64,000 nt of DNA, taken from assembly GCF_003347205.1 (NCBI RefSeq), contig NZ_QQBJ01000012.1, positions 124,001-188,000 of the forward strand, written 5' to 3'. This stretch comes from Mycolicibacterium moriokaense (GTDB taxonomy: Bacteria; Actinomycetota; Actinomycetes; Mycobacteriales; Mycobacteriaceae). Made by a program: the position numbers and the translations under genes. Position 1 is the first letter of the stretch; each line of letters starts with the position of its first letter. Under the pieces are notes generated by a model, which did no database searches, was not told where the DNA came from, and saw nothing but the letters and a program-made list of their open reading frames with translations. Below, one piece after another: positions 27,401 to 36,864 of this stretch.

Positions 27401-27632
27401 CGATCAGGTTGACGAGTTGCTTGAGGTCTGGACCACGGAGGCGGCCGCGAAGCCGAACATGCGTTACAACAATCCAAAGAACCCGGAAGCCGCTCTTCTT
27501 GTCGAGGCCGGCGCAGGGTTAGATGAGGGTTACTCGCAGCTGGCGGCGCCATGGCCAACACCCCGAAGTATGCGCGACGTCGACGCTGAAAGCGGCCTCT
27601 ACCAGATTTCATTCTCAAGGAAGTCGCAGTGA
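24423..27632 (+). CDS. drmA: DISARM helicase DrmA
   Basis: 1069 residues from the ATG overlapping the previous stop. The core is the DrmA-type SF2 helicase: LWFPTGGGKTEAYLGLIAF (about 436), VIMRYTLRLLTIQQFERA, a zinc-finger-like CPWCGRDMDYS, IIQDELHLISGPLGS (about 638), STATIRRADRQ, and NMISVGLDIDRLGLMTVMGQ with EYIQATSRVGRKHPG (about 876). The F-P-T-G-G-G-K-T and D-E-L-H forms are typical of DrmA. In DISARM, DrmA and DrmB form the core complex that recognises incoming DNA. It is followed by DrmB with a GTGA overlap, the conserved drmA-drmB order. Confidence 0.88.
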   Translation: MTADADPLSIKYDFRDGIVRELERDLVGPKNTDDDAQEVITELPLDRYVVGVLWPPGEDVQEAPDPDSDDPGESENDEDTPVSQALMRYPSSMGITFTVDLSLVTEIQVELHVAQYIPSEEQAEKSDSGRSFKRLQQPRPAEWLRVPTVIEPFRLDITKSRTEYRVVAPDLQLYAYVRQPKDGTVTVSLALRNTKTKQKGVLRDAFAWFQAGIKVSTTVPAIMDRTQPQLSSTDRDLRSTALLYRNARVFAIGHGCAATWERTTDPHVSSIESTYIPQVEVHRARPRKLPDVDLRMSTLAKGSDAVVLQNLRAMVAEYRSWIDRLERSIADGEADVPSRLRGVAADHIADARAAANRIDAGVDLLASDPQIFKAFRLANHAMQTQRARQDWVRSGADGPIDAGVDQSWYPFQIAYILLNIPGIADREHQDRDIADLLWFPTGGGKTEAYLGLIAFTILLRRLRDPNAAGVAVIMRYTLRLLTIQQFERATTLICALERSRLEREDLGSEPFSIGLWVGSKATPNNLDDARRALNHLRAGQDLTENNPVQLTQCPWCGRDMDYSNYSVEKQPERRLVIACKTPTCDFRAGLPVHVVDEDIYRVRPELVLGTVDKFAAMAWDERVRTLFSRDELGEPPDLIIQDELHLISGPLGSIVGLYEIAVDAACGVRFKDAGPAVGRPKVIASTATIRRADRQIRSVFDRDARQFPPPGIDPDESFFAEPAPREALGTRAYVGLMSAGTSHATLMVRTYGALLQAAQDLKGDEATRDPYWTLLGYFNSLRVLGSATLQVDADVRDRLKVVAGRNETTPRKITKVTELTSRVPSSEIPEALKGLEKDLASGQADDVVLATNMISVGLDIDRLGLMTVMGQPQSSAEYIQATSRVGRKHPGLVVTIFNSARSRDRSHYESFLPFHQSLYRAVEATSATPFAARARDRGLHGVLVALARLLVDDLAPDTAAHLADQNYDSLTELVKIIAERVRHTAEEEIEATIDQVDELLEVWTTEAAAKPNMRYNNPKNPEAALLVEAGAGLDEGYSQLAAPWPTPRSMRDVDAESGLYQISFSRKSQ

Positions 27633-29344
27633 ACCAGCCAAAAGCACGCCGGGGTCAGTTGATCAGTACCTACGGGATCGGTGGGTTGTTTCCCTCCTCG
27701 ACGACCAGTTACATGATCGCCGGACTGCACGAATGGAAAGAGGACCGCGCCGAACAGATCAGCGAGCCGCGGCTGGCAAGGTCGTTGAAGGTGACAGCCC
27801 TACGGCAACCGCCCGCAGGCGGACGCAAAGATGTGCCGGTTATCCGCTTCCCCTACACACAGGTGTGTCCGTCCTGTCGACGCATCGGCCGCCTGCACGA
27901 GCTCTCCAAAGACTGGAACGTCGCCGAATGTGGCAAGGACAAGCAACCTCTCAATCCGTTCAGGTTGATCGTTGCCTGCCGCCGCGGACACATCGACGAG
28001 TTCCCCTACTTCCAGTGGCTTCATCGCGGCCAGGGAAAGGCCGGCTCGGAGCATCTGATGAAACTGGAAGCGCGAGGACGCACTTCGTCCCTCGCCGACC
28101 TCATTCTCACCTGCACGTGCGGAGCTGAGAATCGAAGCCTCGACGGCGCCATCGGCCCCCTGAATGACTTTGGCACCTGCAGGGGAGTACGACCGTGGCT
28201 TGGCCCGGAAACCGAGCCCTGCGAGGAGATCCCACGGGTTCTGCAACGTGGTGCCTCAAACGTTTGGTACCCCGCAGTTCGGTCCTCGATATCGATCCCG
28301 CCCTATTCTGAGGCCCTATCCAAGTTCGTCGACCCGCATTGGGCGCTCCTGTCCGATCCAGATGTCGTCACACCCGCGTTGCTGGCCAAGGTGGCAGAAA
28401 CGTCGAACGGAAAGTTCACGGTCGACCAGATCGTGGCCGAGATCGATCGACGTCGCGGGGAGGAGCAAGAGGAAGACGACCTCTCGGAAGCCAGACTCCG
28501 ATCCGGTGAGTACCGCGCGCTGATCGATGGCCGCAACGAAGAAGATCTTGACTCCGACTTCGTGTGTCTACCGCGCGACGTACCGGACGAGTTCGAGGAC
28601 CTCATCACTGATGTGCGCAAAGTGACAAGACTGCGCGAGGTGCGCGCGCTCTACGGCTTCTCCAGACTTGAAGGGGCCAGCGGCGCGGAGTCGAATCTGT
28701 GCGCCCTCGCACCCACGCGAACGAACTGGCTTCCAGCGATCCAGGTGATCGGCGAAGGCATCTTTATCGCGTTCGATCGGGTAAAACTCGCGCAGTGGGC
28801 GGACACGCCGTTCGCACACGAACGTGCCCGAATGCTGAAGGCCGCAGCCGACAGAAACGCCGAGGAATATGGCCACGTACCTAAGCGCATCGACATCGTC
28901 GAGGTGGCGCTTCACACCCTCGCCCACGTGATTATCGATCAACTCTCGCTGGATGCCGGGTATCCGGCGGCGGCTCTGCGCGAGCGTCTGTATGTGGATG
29001 AAGACATGGCAGGCCTACTGATCTACACGGCAAGTTCCGACTCCGCTGGCAGTCTTGGCGGTGTCGCTGCGATGGCCGAAACTGATCAACTCGGAAGTGC
29101 TTTGACCGAAGGACTAGTGCGCCTGTCGTGGTGCTCTTCCGATCCAGTCTGCATCGAGTCGCGCGGCGCAGGCAGCGACGCTCTGAACCTGGCCGCATGT
29201 CACGCATGTGTGCTCGTGCCCGAGACGTCATGCGAGAAGAACAACTCTTTCCTGGACCGCGCGTTGCTGTTCGGTACCCGCGATGAAAAGGGCGAATCGG
29301 GGGGCATTTTCAGTGAGTTCGTCGCTAACGCAGTCGGTGCATGA
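27629..29344 (+). CDS. drmB: DISARM protein DrmB (DUF1998)
   Basis: 571 residues from a GTG overlapping the drmA stop. The N-terminal RRGQLISTYGIGGLFPSSTT is the standard DrmB opening. Several Cys pairs suggest zinc sites: CPSCRRIGR (about 80), CRRGHIDEFPYFQWLH (about 116) and CTCGAENRSL (about 160). The C-terminal part has the DUF1998 pattern, with VALHTLAHVIIDQLSLDAGY, then SDPVCIESRG and a closing ACHACVLVPETSCEKNN metal cluster. DrmB partners DrmA in the core DISARM complex. It is 27 bp upstream of drmD, the largest gap in the operon, which still contains a plausible GGGG-rich ribosome site. Confidence 0.88.
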   Translation: MNQPKARRGQLISTYGIGGLFPSSTTSYMIAGLHEWKEDRAEQISEPRLARSLKVTALRQPPAGGRKDVPVIRFPYTQVCPSCRRIGRLHELSKDWNVAECGKDKQPLNPFRLIVACRRGHIDEFPYFQWLHRGQGKAGSEHLMKLEARGRTSSLADLILTCTCGAENRSLDGAIGPLNDFGTCRGVRPWLGPETEPCEEIPRVLQRGASNVWYPAVRSSISIPPYSEALSKFVDPHWALLSDPDVVTPALLAKVAETSNGKFTVDQIVAEIDRRRGEEQEEDDLSEARLRSGEYRALIDGRNEEDLDSDFVCLPRDVPDEFEDLITDVRKVTRLREVRALYGFSRLEGASGAESNLCALAPTRTNWLPAIQVIGEGIFIAFDRVKLAQWADTPFAHERARMLKAAADRNAEEYGHVPKRIDIVEVALHTLAHVIIDQLSLDAGYPAAALRERLYVDEDMAGLLIYTASSDSAGSLGGVAAMAETDQLGSALTEGLVRLSWCSSDPVCIESRGAGSDALNLAACHACVLVPETSCEKNNSFLDRALLFGTRDEKGESGGIFSEFVANAVGA

Positions 29345-29371
29345 CGGCTGCGAATCGGGGGGTAGTACCGC

Positions 29372-32164
29372 ATGTCTGAAGTAGCCGCAGGGGAGCGGAT
29401 CGTCGTCCGCGACGAAGAGTGGCTCGTCCGCACAGTCCGCAACACCGAACGCGACGGTGTACGCGTCGAGGTGACGGGCGTCAGCCCGCTGGTCCGAGAC
29501 CAGGACGCAGTGTTCTTCGGGGTCCTTGACACGATCGACCGTCTCGACCCACGCGAGGGCCACCTCGTCGCCGACGACTCCGCTGGCTTTCGAAGTTCAC
29601 GACTCTGGCTGGAATCCATCCGGCGGAGCAGCCCTGTGCCTGCGAGCGAAACGCGGATCACTGTCGGTCATCGCGGCCTGCTTGATCGCATGGACTATCA
29701 ATTGCGACCTGCGGCCCAGGCATTGCAGAACCTCAGGCCCCGCATCCTAATCGGTGACGCCGTCGGCCTCGGCAAGACACTGGAGATCGGAATACTCCTC
29801 TCCGAATTGATCCGCCGCGGCCGCGGCGAGCGCATCCTCGTCGTCACACCTCGAGCTGTCCTTGAGCAGTTCCAGCGAGAACTATGGACGCGCTTCGCTA
29901 TTCCGCTTATTCGCCTCGACTCCACTGGCATCCAGAAGGTGCGCCAGACGCTCCCAAGCTCACGCAACCCCTTCAGCTACTACAAGCGGGTGATCGTGTC
30001 GATCGATACCTTGAAGAACCCGGCCCGCTACAAGCACCACCTTAAGAACCAGAAGTGGGACGCCGTCGTCATCGACGAGTGCCATAACCTCATCAACCGC
30101 GGCACCCAGAACAACGAACTCGCTAAACTTCTTGCCGCACAGACAGACGCGCTCATCCTCGCCAGTGCGACGCCCCACAATGGCAAGCCGGAATCCTTTG
30201 CGGAGTTGGTCCATCTACTCGATCCGACCGCGATCGTCGACCGCACGGAGTACTCGGCGAAGGACATCGAGCACCTGTATGTCCGCCGGCACCGCAACTC
30301 GCCAGATGTGAAGCTTGAGGTCGCGCATAAATGGAAAGAGCGCCATCAACCGCGAGTCATCGAAGTGGTCCCCACCGAAGCCGAGGCTGACGTCCTTCGC
30401 GAACTCGAAGAAACCTGGCTACACCCCGAGGGCGGCTCCGTGGTGACGGGGCAGGGGAGGCAGCTGTTCCCCTGGACCCTATTCAAGGCATTTCTCTCAT
30501 CGCCAAAAGCATTGCGCTCCAGCATCGCGCGGCGACTCACGACCATCGGAGAGTCATCAGGGCCAGAGACAAAGGCTCTCCAGCGACTTGATGATCTGGC
30601 TGCGAAAGCCGATGCCGCGATGCCGTCGAAATTGGACCGCTTGGTCGAGCATCTCGAGGACATCGGCATCGCGAAAGACTCGCCAACCCGCGTGGTGGTC
30701 TTTTCCGAGCGCATCGACACACTGACGTGGCTCTGGAACGAGCTCCCCCGGCGGCTGAAGCTACCTGCAGACGCGGTCCGCACCCTCTACGCGACGCTCC
30801 CGGACGAAGCAATTCAAGACGTTGTCAATGGCTTCGGCCAAGCCAACTCCGACATCCGTATTCTCTTGGCGTCCGATATGGCTTCCGAGGGTCTCAACCT
30901 TCATCACGAGTGTCATCACCTCGTTCACTACGACCTCCCGTGGTCCTTCATCCGCATTCAACAACGCAACGGACGTATCGATCGCTATGGGCAACTGCAC
31001 GCACCGGAGATCAGCGCGTTGGCATTGGCCGGTGAGGATGACGTCACCAGCGATCTGCGCGTGGTTACCAAACTTCTGAAGAAGGAGTATGAAGCGAATC
31101 GCGCACTCGGCGACGCCGGCGTCCTGCTCGATCTTCACGATGCCGAGCTGGAAGAGCACGCCGTTTTGAAGGCCATTCGGGACGGCAAGGACCTCGACGA
31201 CGTAGTGCCTGATCCAACGCCGTCCGCGATCAATCCGTTCGCCGCCCTCATGGCGGTGGGAGGACAGCACGAGACGGACAGCATGCCCGAAACCTCAGAC
31301 GAGCACTCGCTGTTCGAAGATGACGACAACTTCCTCATCGACGAACTTGCCGACCTCGCAGTAGAGTTGGGCGAACAGAAACTGGACATTCACCGCGACG
31401 CCGACACGGACTTGATCGCCTTCGCACCACCGCCCGACCTGCTCACCCGCTTTCGGGACCTCCCATCCGACTACATCGCTGAGCAGGGCATCGATAAACG
31501 GCTCAGGCTAACGGGCAGCGCCAAGTACGCGCGGACGAGGCTCGAGAAGGCGCAAGAGCTCGAGGACACCGCTTGGCCCGATGTTCACTTCCTTGCGCCG
31601 ATCCACCCGGTGCTGGACTGGGCCGCCGAAAGAGCCGTAGCACGGTTTGGACGCAACGCGATTCCGGTGCTCAGCGGCAAGGTGAGCTCGCCGGTCTATC
31701 TGACGCAGGCCGTCTGGGCCAATGAACTCGGGCGGCTGGCCATTGCGCACTGGGGCGCCGTCCGCGGGCTGCCGAATGACCCGGAGGTGGGTGACTTCGA
31801 CGATGCGCTCGATGAAGCGGGAATTACCGAGGGCGCGACGAACCCGGGGCTGGACGCCAGCCAGTATGCCGACGCGCAGTATCACGTCGCTGCGGCCGTA
31901 GATGCCGCGACGAGACACCTCCGCGACAAGCGCGACGACTTCGAGGCTGACCTTCTGCGCCGGATCGACACCTATCGGAAGAGCCTCAGGACCTGGGAGC
32001 AGGCAGCAATGACTATCGTCTCAGATCCCAAGCGGCGGAATGGATCAAAGCTCACCATCACCGAGACATCTGACCAGTCGTCGTTACTGATTGACTCGCA
32101 GGCCGCATCAGGCGACCCCTTCGTGCGCGTTGTAGCCGTCATCGTTCCAAGAGTGGGTGCATGA
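29372..32164 (+). CDS. drmD: DISARM SNF2-like helicase DrmD
   Basis: 930 residues. RapA/SNF2-type motifs: RILIGDAVGLGKTLEIGILL (about 125), VVIDECHNLINRGTQ (about 231; DECH in place of DEAH), ILASATPHNGKPE (about 262), VVVFSERIDTLTWLWNEL, then LASDMASEGLNLHHECHHLV (about 499) and IRIQQRNGRIDRYGQ (about 527). The Q-R-x-G-R-x-x-R-x-G-Q motif VI is the SNF2 form. DrmD is the marker of class 1 DISARM, where it accompanies an adenine methylase, as here: the next gene overlaps by 4 bp. An ATP-driven remodelling or translocation role is inferred from the family. Confidence 0.87.
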   Translation: MSEVAAGERIVVRDEEWLVRTVRNTERDGVRVEVTGVSPLVRDQDAVFFGVLDTIDRLDPREGHLVADDSAGFRSSRLWLESIRRSSPVPASETRITVGHRGLLDRMDYQLRPAAQALQNLRPRILIGDAVGLGKTLEIGILLSELIRRGRGERILVVTPRAVLEQFQRELWTRFAIPLIRLDSTGIQKVRQTLPSSRNPFSYYKRVIVSIDTLKNPARYKHHLKNQKWDAVVIDECHNLINRGTQNNELAKLLAAQTDALILASATPHNGKPESFAELVHLLDPTAIVDRTEYSAKDIEHLYVRRHRNSPDVKLEVAHKWKERHQPRVIEVVPTEAEADVLRELEETWLHPEGGSVVTGQGRQLFPWTLFKAFLSSPKALRSSIARRLTTIGESSGPETKALQRLDDLAAKADAAMPSKLDRLVEHLEDIGIAKDSPTRVVVFSERIDTLTWLWNELPRRLKLPADAVRTLYATLPDEAIQDVVNGFGQANSDIRILLASDMASEGLNLHHECHHLVHYDLPWSFIRIQQRNGRIDRYGQLHAPEISALALAGEDDVTSDLRVVTKLLKKEYEANRALGDAGVLLDLHDAELEEHAVLKAIRDGKDLDDVVPDPTPSAINPFAALMAVGGQHETDSMPETSDEHSLFEDDDNFLIDELADLAVELGEQKLDIHRDADTDLIAFAPPPDLLTRFRDLPSDYIAEQGIDKRLRLTGSAKYARTRLEKAQELEDTAWPDVHFLAPIHPVLDWAAERAVARFGRNAIPVLSGKVSSPVYLTQAVWANELGRLAIAHWGAVRGLPNDPEVGDFDDALDEAGITEGATNPGLDASQYADAQYHVAAAVDAATRHLRDKRDDFEADLLRRIDTYRKSLRTWEQAAMTIVSDPKRRNGSKLTITETSDQSSLLIDSQAASGDPFVRVVAVIVPRVGA

Positions 32165-35100
32165 TCATGTTCGATTCGATCGCGAACGTCAACGACTATC
32201 TTTCCGAACACTGGCTGGCGGAGGTGTTCCCTACCAAGCTGAAGGACCTGGCGGCGACGTGGAAGGAATTGGCCGCTAAGGGGAAGCCAACGCCTGTTCG
32301 AGGGCTCGCGAGCCTGAACGGTGCATATCTAACAGGGCTCGCATCGTTACCCGAGTCGACACATCAAGACTTCCGCGATCTCGTTACCCAGGTGCACCAG
32401 GGGCTGTTGGGCGCAGTCGGCTTCGATACCCAACCGACGATCCTCGAGACGGCCCAGGCAGAGACGCCCATCAATGTTCCCCTACTCGGCAGATTCTCAA
32501 GCCCGACATCTATCGATCCGCTTCACATCCTCCAGGCGTTGCCGGTCGATTCCGCCGACGCGCTGCTGGGCGACGACGCGGAGTTGCTCAACCCCGTCAC
32601 CCTCGCCGTCACGAGCGAGAAGACCGATCAAATAGCATCGGTGGCGAAGGCGATTACGCAGATCTTCATCAGCGATGATCCGCCGCGGTACCTCCTCGTG
32701 GTCGCGGGCGCGGCGGTCTTAGTCACGGACGCGGCGCGCTGGTCAGAGGGAAGATACCTCGCCTTCGATGTCGCGACAGCGCTCGACCGCAGAGACGACA
32801 AGGCCACTGGCGAGTTGGCGTTTCATGCTGGCCTATGGTCTGCGGATGTCTTGCTGCCAAACGACGACGGCAAGACAACACTCGACACCTTCACTGAGGA
32901 CTCTGAGAAACACGCCGTCGGCGTCAGCGAGGATCTGCGCGAGGGCCTGCGCATATCCATCGAGAAGATCGCCAATGAGGTTCTGGCCCAACGACGGCTC
33001 AAAGGTGAACCAGTAGAAGGTATCCCGGAACTACCACGCGATCTCACCGCACAATCGTTGCGGTTCCTCTACCGAATCCTGTTCCTGCTCTTCGCCGAAG
33101 CAAGACCTGAACTGGGCATCCTTCCGGTCGGCGCGCCGGAATACGGCTCCGGTTACGGCCTGGATCGACTCCGCGAGATCATTCAAGTACCGCTTACCGG
33201 CCCATCGGCAGACGGGCACCATTTGCACGATTCACTGAATTTGCTGTTCCGACTTGTGAACGACGGGCACAACGCGGATGTCGTCGACGGTGACGGCCTC
33301 GTCTTCGAAGCGATGCGGTCGGACCTGTTCGACAAGAAGCGGACACCGTTGATCGATGCGGCCCGGCTTAGCAACAGAGTGCTCCAGGAAGTCCTAACTC
33401 TGCTCCTTTTGTCTAAGCCGTCGAAGAACAAGAACAAGCAACGTGGGTACATCTCGTACGCGCAATTAGGGATTAACCAGCTCGGAGCGGTCTACGAGGG
33501 CCTAATGTCCTACTCAGGCCTCATTGCCGATGACGACATGGTCGAAGTTGCCAAGGATGGGAACGCAGACAAGGGTTCGTGGATAGTGCCGTCGGTGAAG
33601 TCGGGAGACTACGACGAAAAGGATCTCGTCTGGCGCGAGGACCGACTTACAGGACGCAAGGATATCGTCCGACACCCGAAGGGCAGCTTCGTTTTCCGCC
33701 TCAGCGGACGAGATCGGCAGCGGAGCGCTTCCTACTACACCCCGGAGGTTCTCACTAAGTGTGTCGTGAAGCATGCTCTGGCTGAGCTCATTACCAAGGA
33801 CACCAATGCGCAGGACATCCTTGAGTACCGAATTTGCGAGCCGGCGCTGGGTAGCGGCGCATTTTTGAATGAAGCGATTAACCAGCTGGCCGCGGAGTAC
33901 TTGAACAGGCGTCAGGATGAGCTGGGGGAGCGAATCGATCCTGAGTCCTACCCGACCGAAATGCAAAAGGTGAAGGCGTACATCGCGTTGCACCGTGCTT
34001 ACGGGGTGGACCTCAACTCGACCGCCGTGGAGTTAGCGGAAGTGAGCCTCTGGCTAAACGTTATGCACCGGGGATTGCGGGCCCCGTGGTTCGGTTTGCA
34101 CCTTCGTCGTGGGAACTCACTGATCGGAGCGCGACGGGCGACCTACGACTTCACTGCTCTTGGCAGGGCCAAGAAAAGCTGGCTTAGTACGCCGCCCACT
34201 GACCGCCCGTTATCGGGAGGGGACATCGGCGACGGCGAGATCCATCACTTCCTCTTGCCTGCAGAAGGCTGGGGTGCATTGGCGGATGCGAAGCAAGCGA
34301 AGGAACTTGCGTCTGAACAGACCGCGGCGCTGAAGAAGTGGCGTACCGAGGTGGCGAAGAAACCGTCCGTGAAGCAACTCGAGCGCCTCCGTGCGCTCGC
34401 TCGCCGCGTGGAGCGCCTATGGGAGTTGACGGTTCGTCGTCTGCAGATCAGCGAGCGAGAGATCGCACGACAAATTGATGTTTGGGGCGCGGACACCGCG
34501 CAGTTGAGCGGCGCAGTCACACGTGAGGCCGTTGAAGCGGAACTGCTCGATCCAGAGGGGCCGTACCTACGGCTCCGGCTCGCGATGGATGCATGGTGCG
34601 CGCTGTGGTTCTGGCCGCTAGACCCCTCGCCTACGGTGGCCCCGAGTGATCAGCCGATGCCGCCCAGCCTCGACGAATGGATTGTGACGCTGGAAGGGCT
34701 GCTTGGCGCCGCAGGCATTCGGAGGGAACCAGTGGGCCAGACGATGCTGCACGAGGCCGTCGAGAGCTTCGACCAACTGTCCAAGCTTGATGAGCTTGAG
34801 CGTGACTTCTCCGGCATGGAACCCTTGTGGAAGTTAGTGTCCGCGCACCCATGGCTTGGCATTGCGCGGACCATGGCTGCCGAGCAAGGCTTCTTTCACT
34901 GGGATCTCGACTTTGCACAGATCGCTGTAGGCGGAGGCTTCGATTTGCAGGTGGGAAATCCTCCGTGGGTGAGGCCTGACTGGTCCGACGCAACTGCACT
35001 CGCGGAAATAGACCCGTTCTTCCTCCTCCAAGACAAAATTCCGGATGCGGAGTTTAAGGCTAGGCGCCAGGCGTTGCTGCAAGGTTCGACCCTGTCCTCC

Positions 35101-36864
35101 TATCTTCGGGATCTAGCTGAATGGGCTGGATCTGTCGCACACCTCGGATCGAGTACGCTGCACCCGCTTCTTGCGGGAATGAAGACAAATTTATACATGA
35201 ACTTTATGGAACGTTCTTGGCAAAACACCAGCCGCGCGGGGATTATTGGACTGATCCATCCCGAAAGTCACTTCGTTGATCCTAAAGGCGGCGAATTGCG
35301 GAGTGCGGCATATGCCCGGCTCCGTCGACACTGGCAATTCATCAACGAAATGCTCTTATTTGAAGATATCGACCACCACACCCTCTACGGACTCCATATC
35401 TATGGCTCTCCGCGTGATATCCAGTTTGTCCAGGCGGTCTGGCTTATGGAGCCGGCAACACTCGACGGATCTTTTTTTCCGACGGAACGAGAGGTGCCCG
35501 GGATCCAGATGCCCTGGGGCGGGTGGGACCTGACTCCGCATCCCTCTCGGCTCGTAAAGGTGGATGAGCGGGTCTTGACCGACTGGGCGAGGCTTTTTGA
35601 TTCCAAAGGAACATCGCCTGCACACGCACGCCTTTTGAGACCACTCACTCAGGAACACGCGCAAGTTTTGGCGATCCTAGCGGCAAATGAGGTCCGGCTT
35701 GCGGATCTTGGTTATCGCTGGACCTTATGCTTCGACGAGGGTAAGGCAAAAAGGGAAGGCGTGATCGAATGGCGTACCGAGCGACGCTCAAGCTGGGACG
35801 AAGTCATTCTTCAGGGCCCACATATCAGCGTTGCCAATCCATATTCCAAAGAGCCCAATGCCGCCTGTAAGAATAACTCCGACTACAGCGCATGGGACCT
35901 TAGATCGCTGCCGGAGTCTGTGATACCGCGGACCAACTATCAACGCGCATGTCCGCGCGAGCGTTACGAAAAGGAGCTGCCGGTCTGGGGCCTGCAACCT
36001 GCGTCCAATTACTGGCGGGTCGCATGGCGCAAGATGACACAGCCCGGCCTTGAGCGTTCGTTGCACGCGGCGATCATTCACCCCGGTGCTGCACACGTCG
36101 ACGGAATTTTTACATTGGCGGTTGGTAATAGTCGCACTGGGCCTCAATCGAAACGGGAGCCGCTAAAAGATCTTCGCGATACAGCACTTGTCGCTGGCCT
36201 GATGTCGTCCCTCCCTCTCGACTATCTTGTGAAGGTGAGTGGCCGCGTGAACATTCAGTCTGAACTTGTTGACAAGTTTCCCGCGCCCGTCTCGCATCCG
36301 AGTGCCAAATTCCTGTTACTGCGAACCCTTCGATTGAACTGCGTGACCAAGGAATACGGTACATTATGGACTGATTTATTTGATGAAGAATTCAACTCAG
36401 ATTTATGGACGTCTCCGTTTAATTTTCTGCGGAGGCCACTCGGAAATGTCACCTCGGCTTGGGAAATTGACTCACCTCTCAGGAGCGAGATGGAGCGCCG
36501 CGCCGCACTCGTCGAAATTGATGCGCTTGCAGCGCTGATGCTAGGATTAACCGCTGATCATTTGGCACTAGTTTTCCGTGCCCAGTTTCCTGTGCTGAAC
36601 AAGTATGAGTATGCAATGTACTTCGATGTAGAAGGACAAAGAATCGCCAAAGACCACCAAACGTATGGCGTCCGGCAGCAGAAGGAAGATTATCGGCTCG
36701 TGGAGTCCTATGTCCTTGGCGATGACTATGGTGATCTTTTCAGTCGGTACACCCCCTTCCCGCCTGACGACTCACACGACAGGCCTTGGTTTTACAAGCC
36801 CGACCGTGAGGCAGAAATGCGCTCTGCTTATGCAGAGTTCGAGCGGAGGCTCGTATCTGCGTGA
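32161..36864 (+). CDS. drmMI: DISARM adenine-specific methyltransferase DrmMI
   Basis: 1567 residues, an Eco57I/PglX-like N6-adenine methylase. Motif I is EPALGSGAFLNEAINQLAAE (about residues 559-578) and motif IV is QVGNPPWVRPDW (about 929-940), with a long helical insert between. The N-terminal ~450 residues and the C-terminal ~500 residues are accessory, the latter probably the target-recognition part. The 3' third (about 35.1-36.8 kb) is distinctly more A+T-rich than the rest, with codons such as TTA, ATT and AAT frequent, suggesting exchange of that module. In class 1 DISARM this enzyme marks self DNA. It overlaps drmD and the following gene by 4 bp at each end. Confidence 0.87.
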   Translation: MIMFDSIANVNDYLSEHWLAEVFPTKLKDLAATWKELAAKGKPTPVRGLASLNGAYLTGLASLPESTHQDFRDLVTQVHQGLLGAVGFDTQPTILETAQAETPINVPLLGRFSSPTSIDPLHILQALPVDSADALLGDDAELLNPVTLAVTSEKTDQIASVAKAITQIFISDDPPRYLLVVAGAAVLVTDAARWSEGRYLAFDVATALDRRDDKATGELAFHAGLWSADVLLPNDDGKTTLDTFTEDSEKHAVGVSEDLREGLRISIEKIANEVLAQRRLKGEPVEGIPELPRDLTAQSLRFLYRILFLLFAEARPELGILPVGAPEYGSGYGLDRLREIIQVPLTGPSADGHHLHDSLNLLFRLVNDGHNADVVDGDGLVFEAMRSDLFDKKRTPLIDAARLSNRVLQEVLTLLLLSKPSKNKNKQRGYISYAQLGINQLGAVYEGLMSYSGLIADDDMVEVAKDGNADKGSWIVPSVKSGDYDEKDLVWREDRLTGRKDIVRHPKGSFVFRLSGRDRQRSASYYTPEVLTKCVVKHALAELITKDTNAQDILEYRICEPALGSGAFLNEAINQLAAEYLNRRQDELGERIDPESYPTEMQKVKAYIALHRAYGVDLNSTAVELAEVSLWLNVMHRGLRAPWFGLHLRRGNSLIGARRATYDFTALGRAKKSWLSTPPTDRPLSGGDIGDGEIHHFLLPAEGWGALADAKQAKELASEQTAALKKWRTEVAKKPSVKQLERLRALARRVERLWELTVRRLQISEREIARQIDVWGADTAQLSGAVTREAVEAELLDPEGPYLRLRLAMDAWCALWFWPLDPSPTVAPSDQPMPPSLDEWIVTLEGLLGAAGIRREPVGQTMLHEAVESFDQLSKLDELERDFSGMEPLWKLVSAHPWLGIARTMAAEQGFFHWDLDFAQIAVGGGFDLQVGNPPWVRPDWSDATALAEIDPFFLLQDKIPDAEFKARRQALLQGSTLSSYLRDLAEWAGSVAHLGSSTLHPLLAGMKTNLYMNFMERSWQNTSRAGIIGLIHPESHFVDPKGGELRSAAYARLRRHWQFINEMLLFEDIDHHTLYGLHIYGSPRDIQFVQAVWLMEPATLDGSFFPTEREVPGIQMPWGGWDLTPHPSRLVKVDERVLTDWARLFDSKGTSPAHARLLRPLTQEHAQVLAILAANEVRLADLGYRWTLCFDEGKAKREGVIEWRTERRSSWDEVILQGPHISVANPYSKEPNAACKNNSDYSAWDLRSLPESVIPRTNYQRACPRERYEKELPVWGLQPASNYWRVAWRKMTQPGLERSLHAAIIHPGAAHVDGIFTLAVGNSRTGPQSKREPLKDLRDTALVAGLMSSLPLDYLVKVSGRVNIQSELVDKFPAPVSHPSAKFLLLRTLRLNCVTKEYGTLWTDLFDEEFNSDLWTSPFNFLRRPLGNVTSAWEIDSPLRSEMERRAALVEIDALAALMLGLTADHLALVFRAQFPVLNKYEYAMYFDVEGQRIAKDHQTYGVRQQKEDYRLVESYVLGDDYGDLFSRYTPFPPDDSHDRPWFYKPDREAEMRSAYAEFERRLVSA

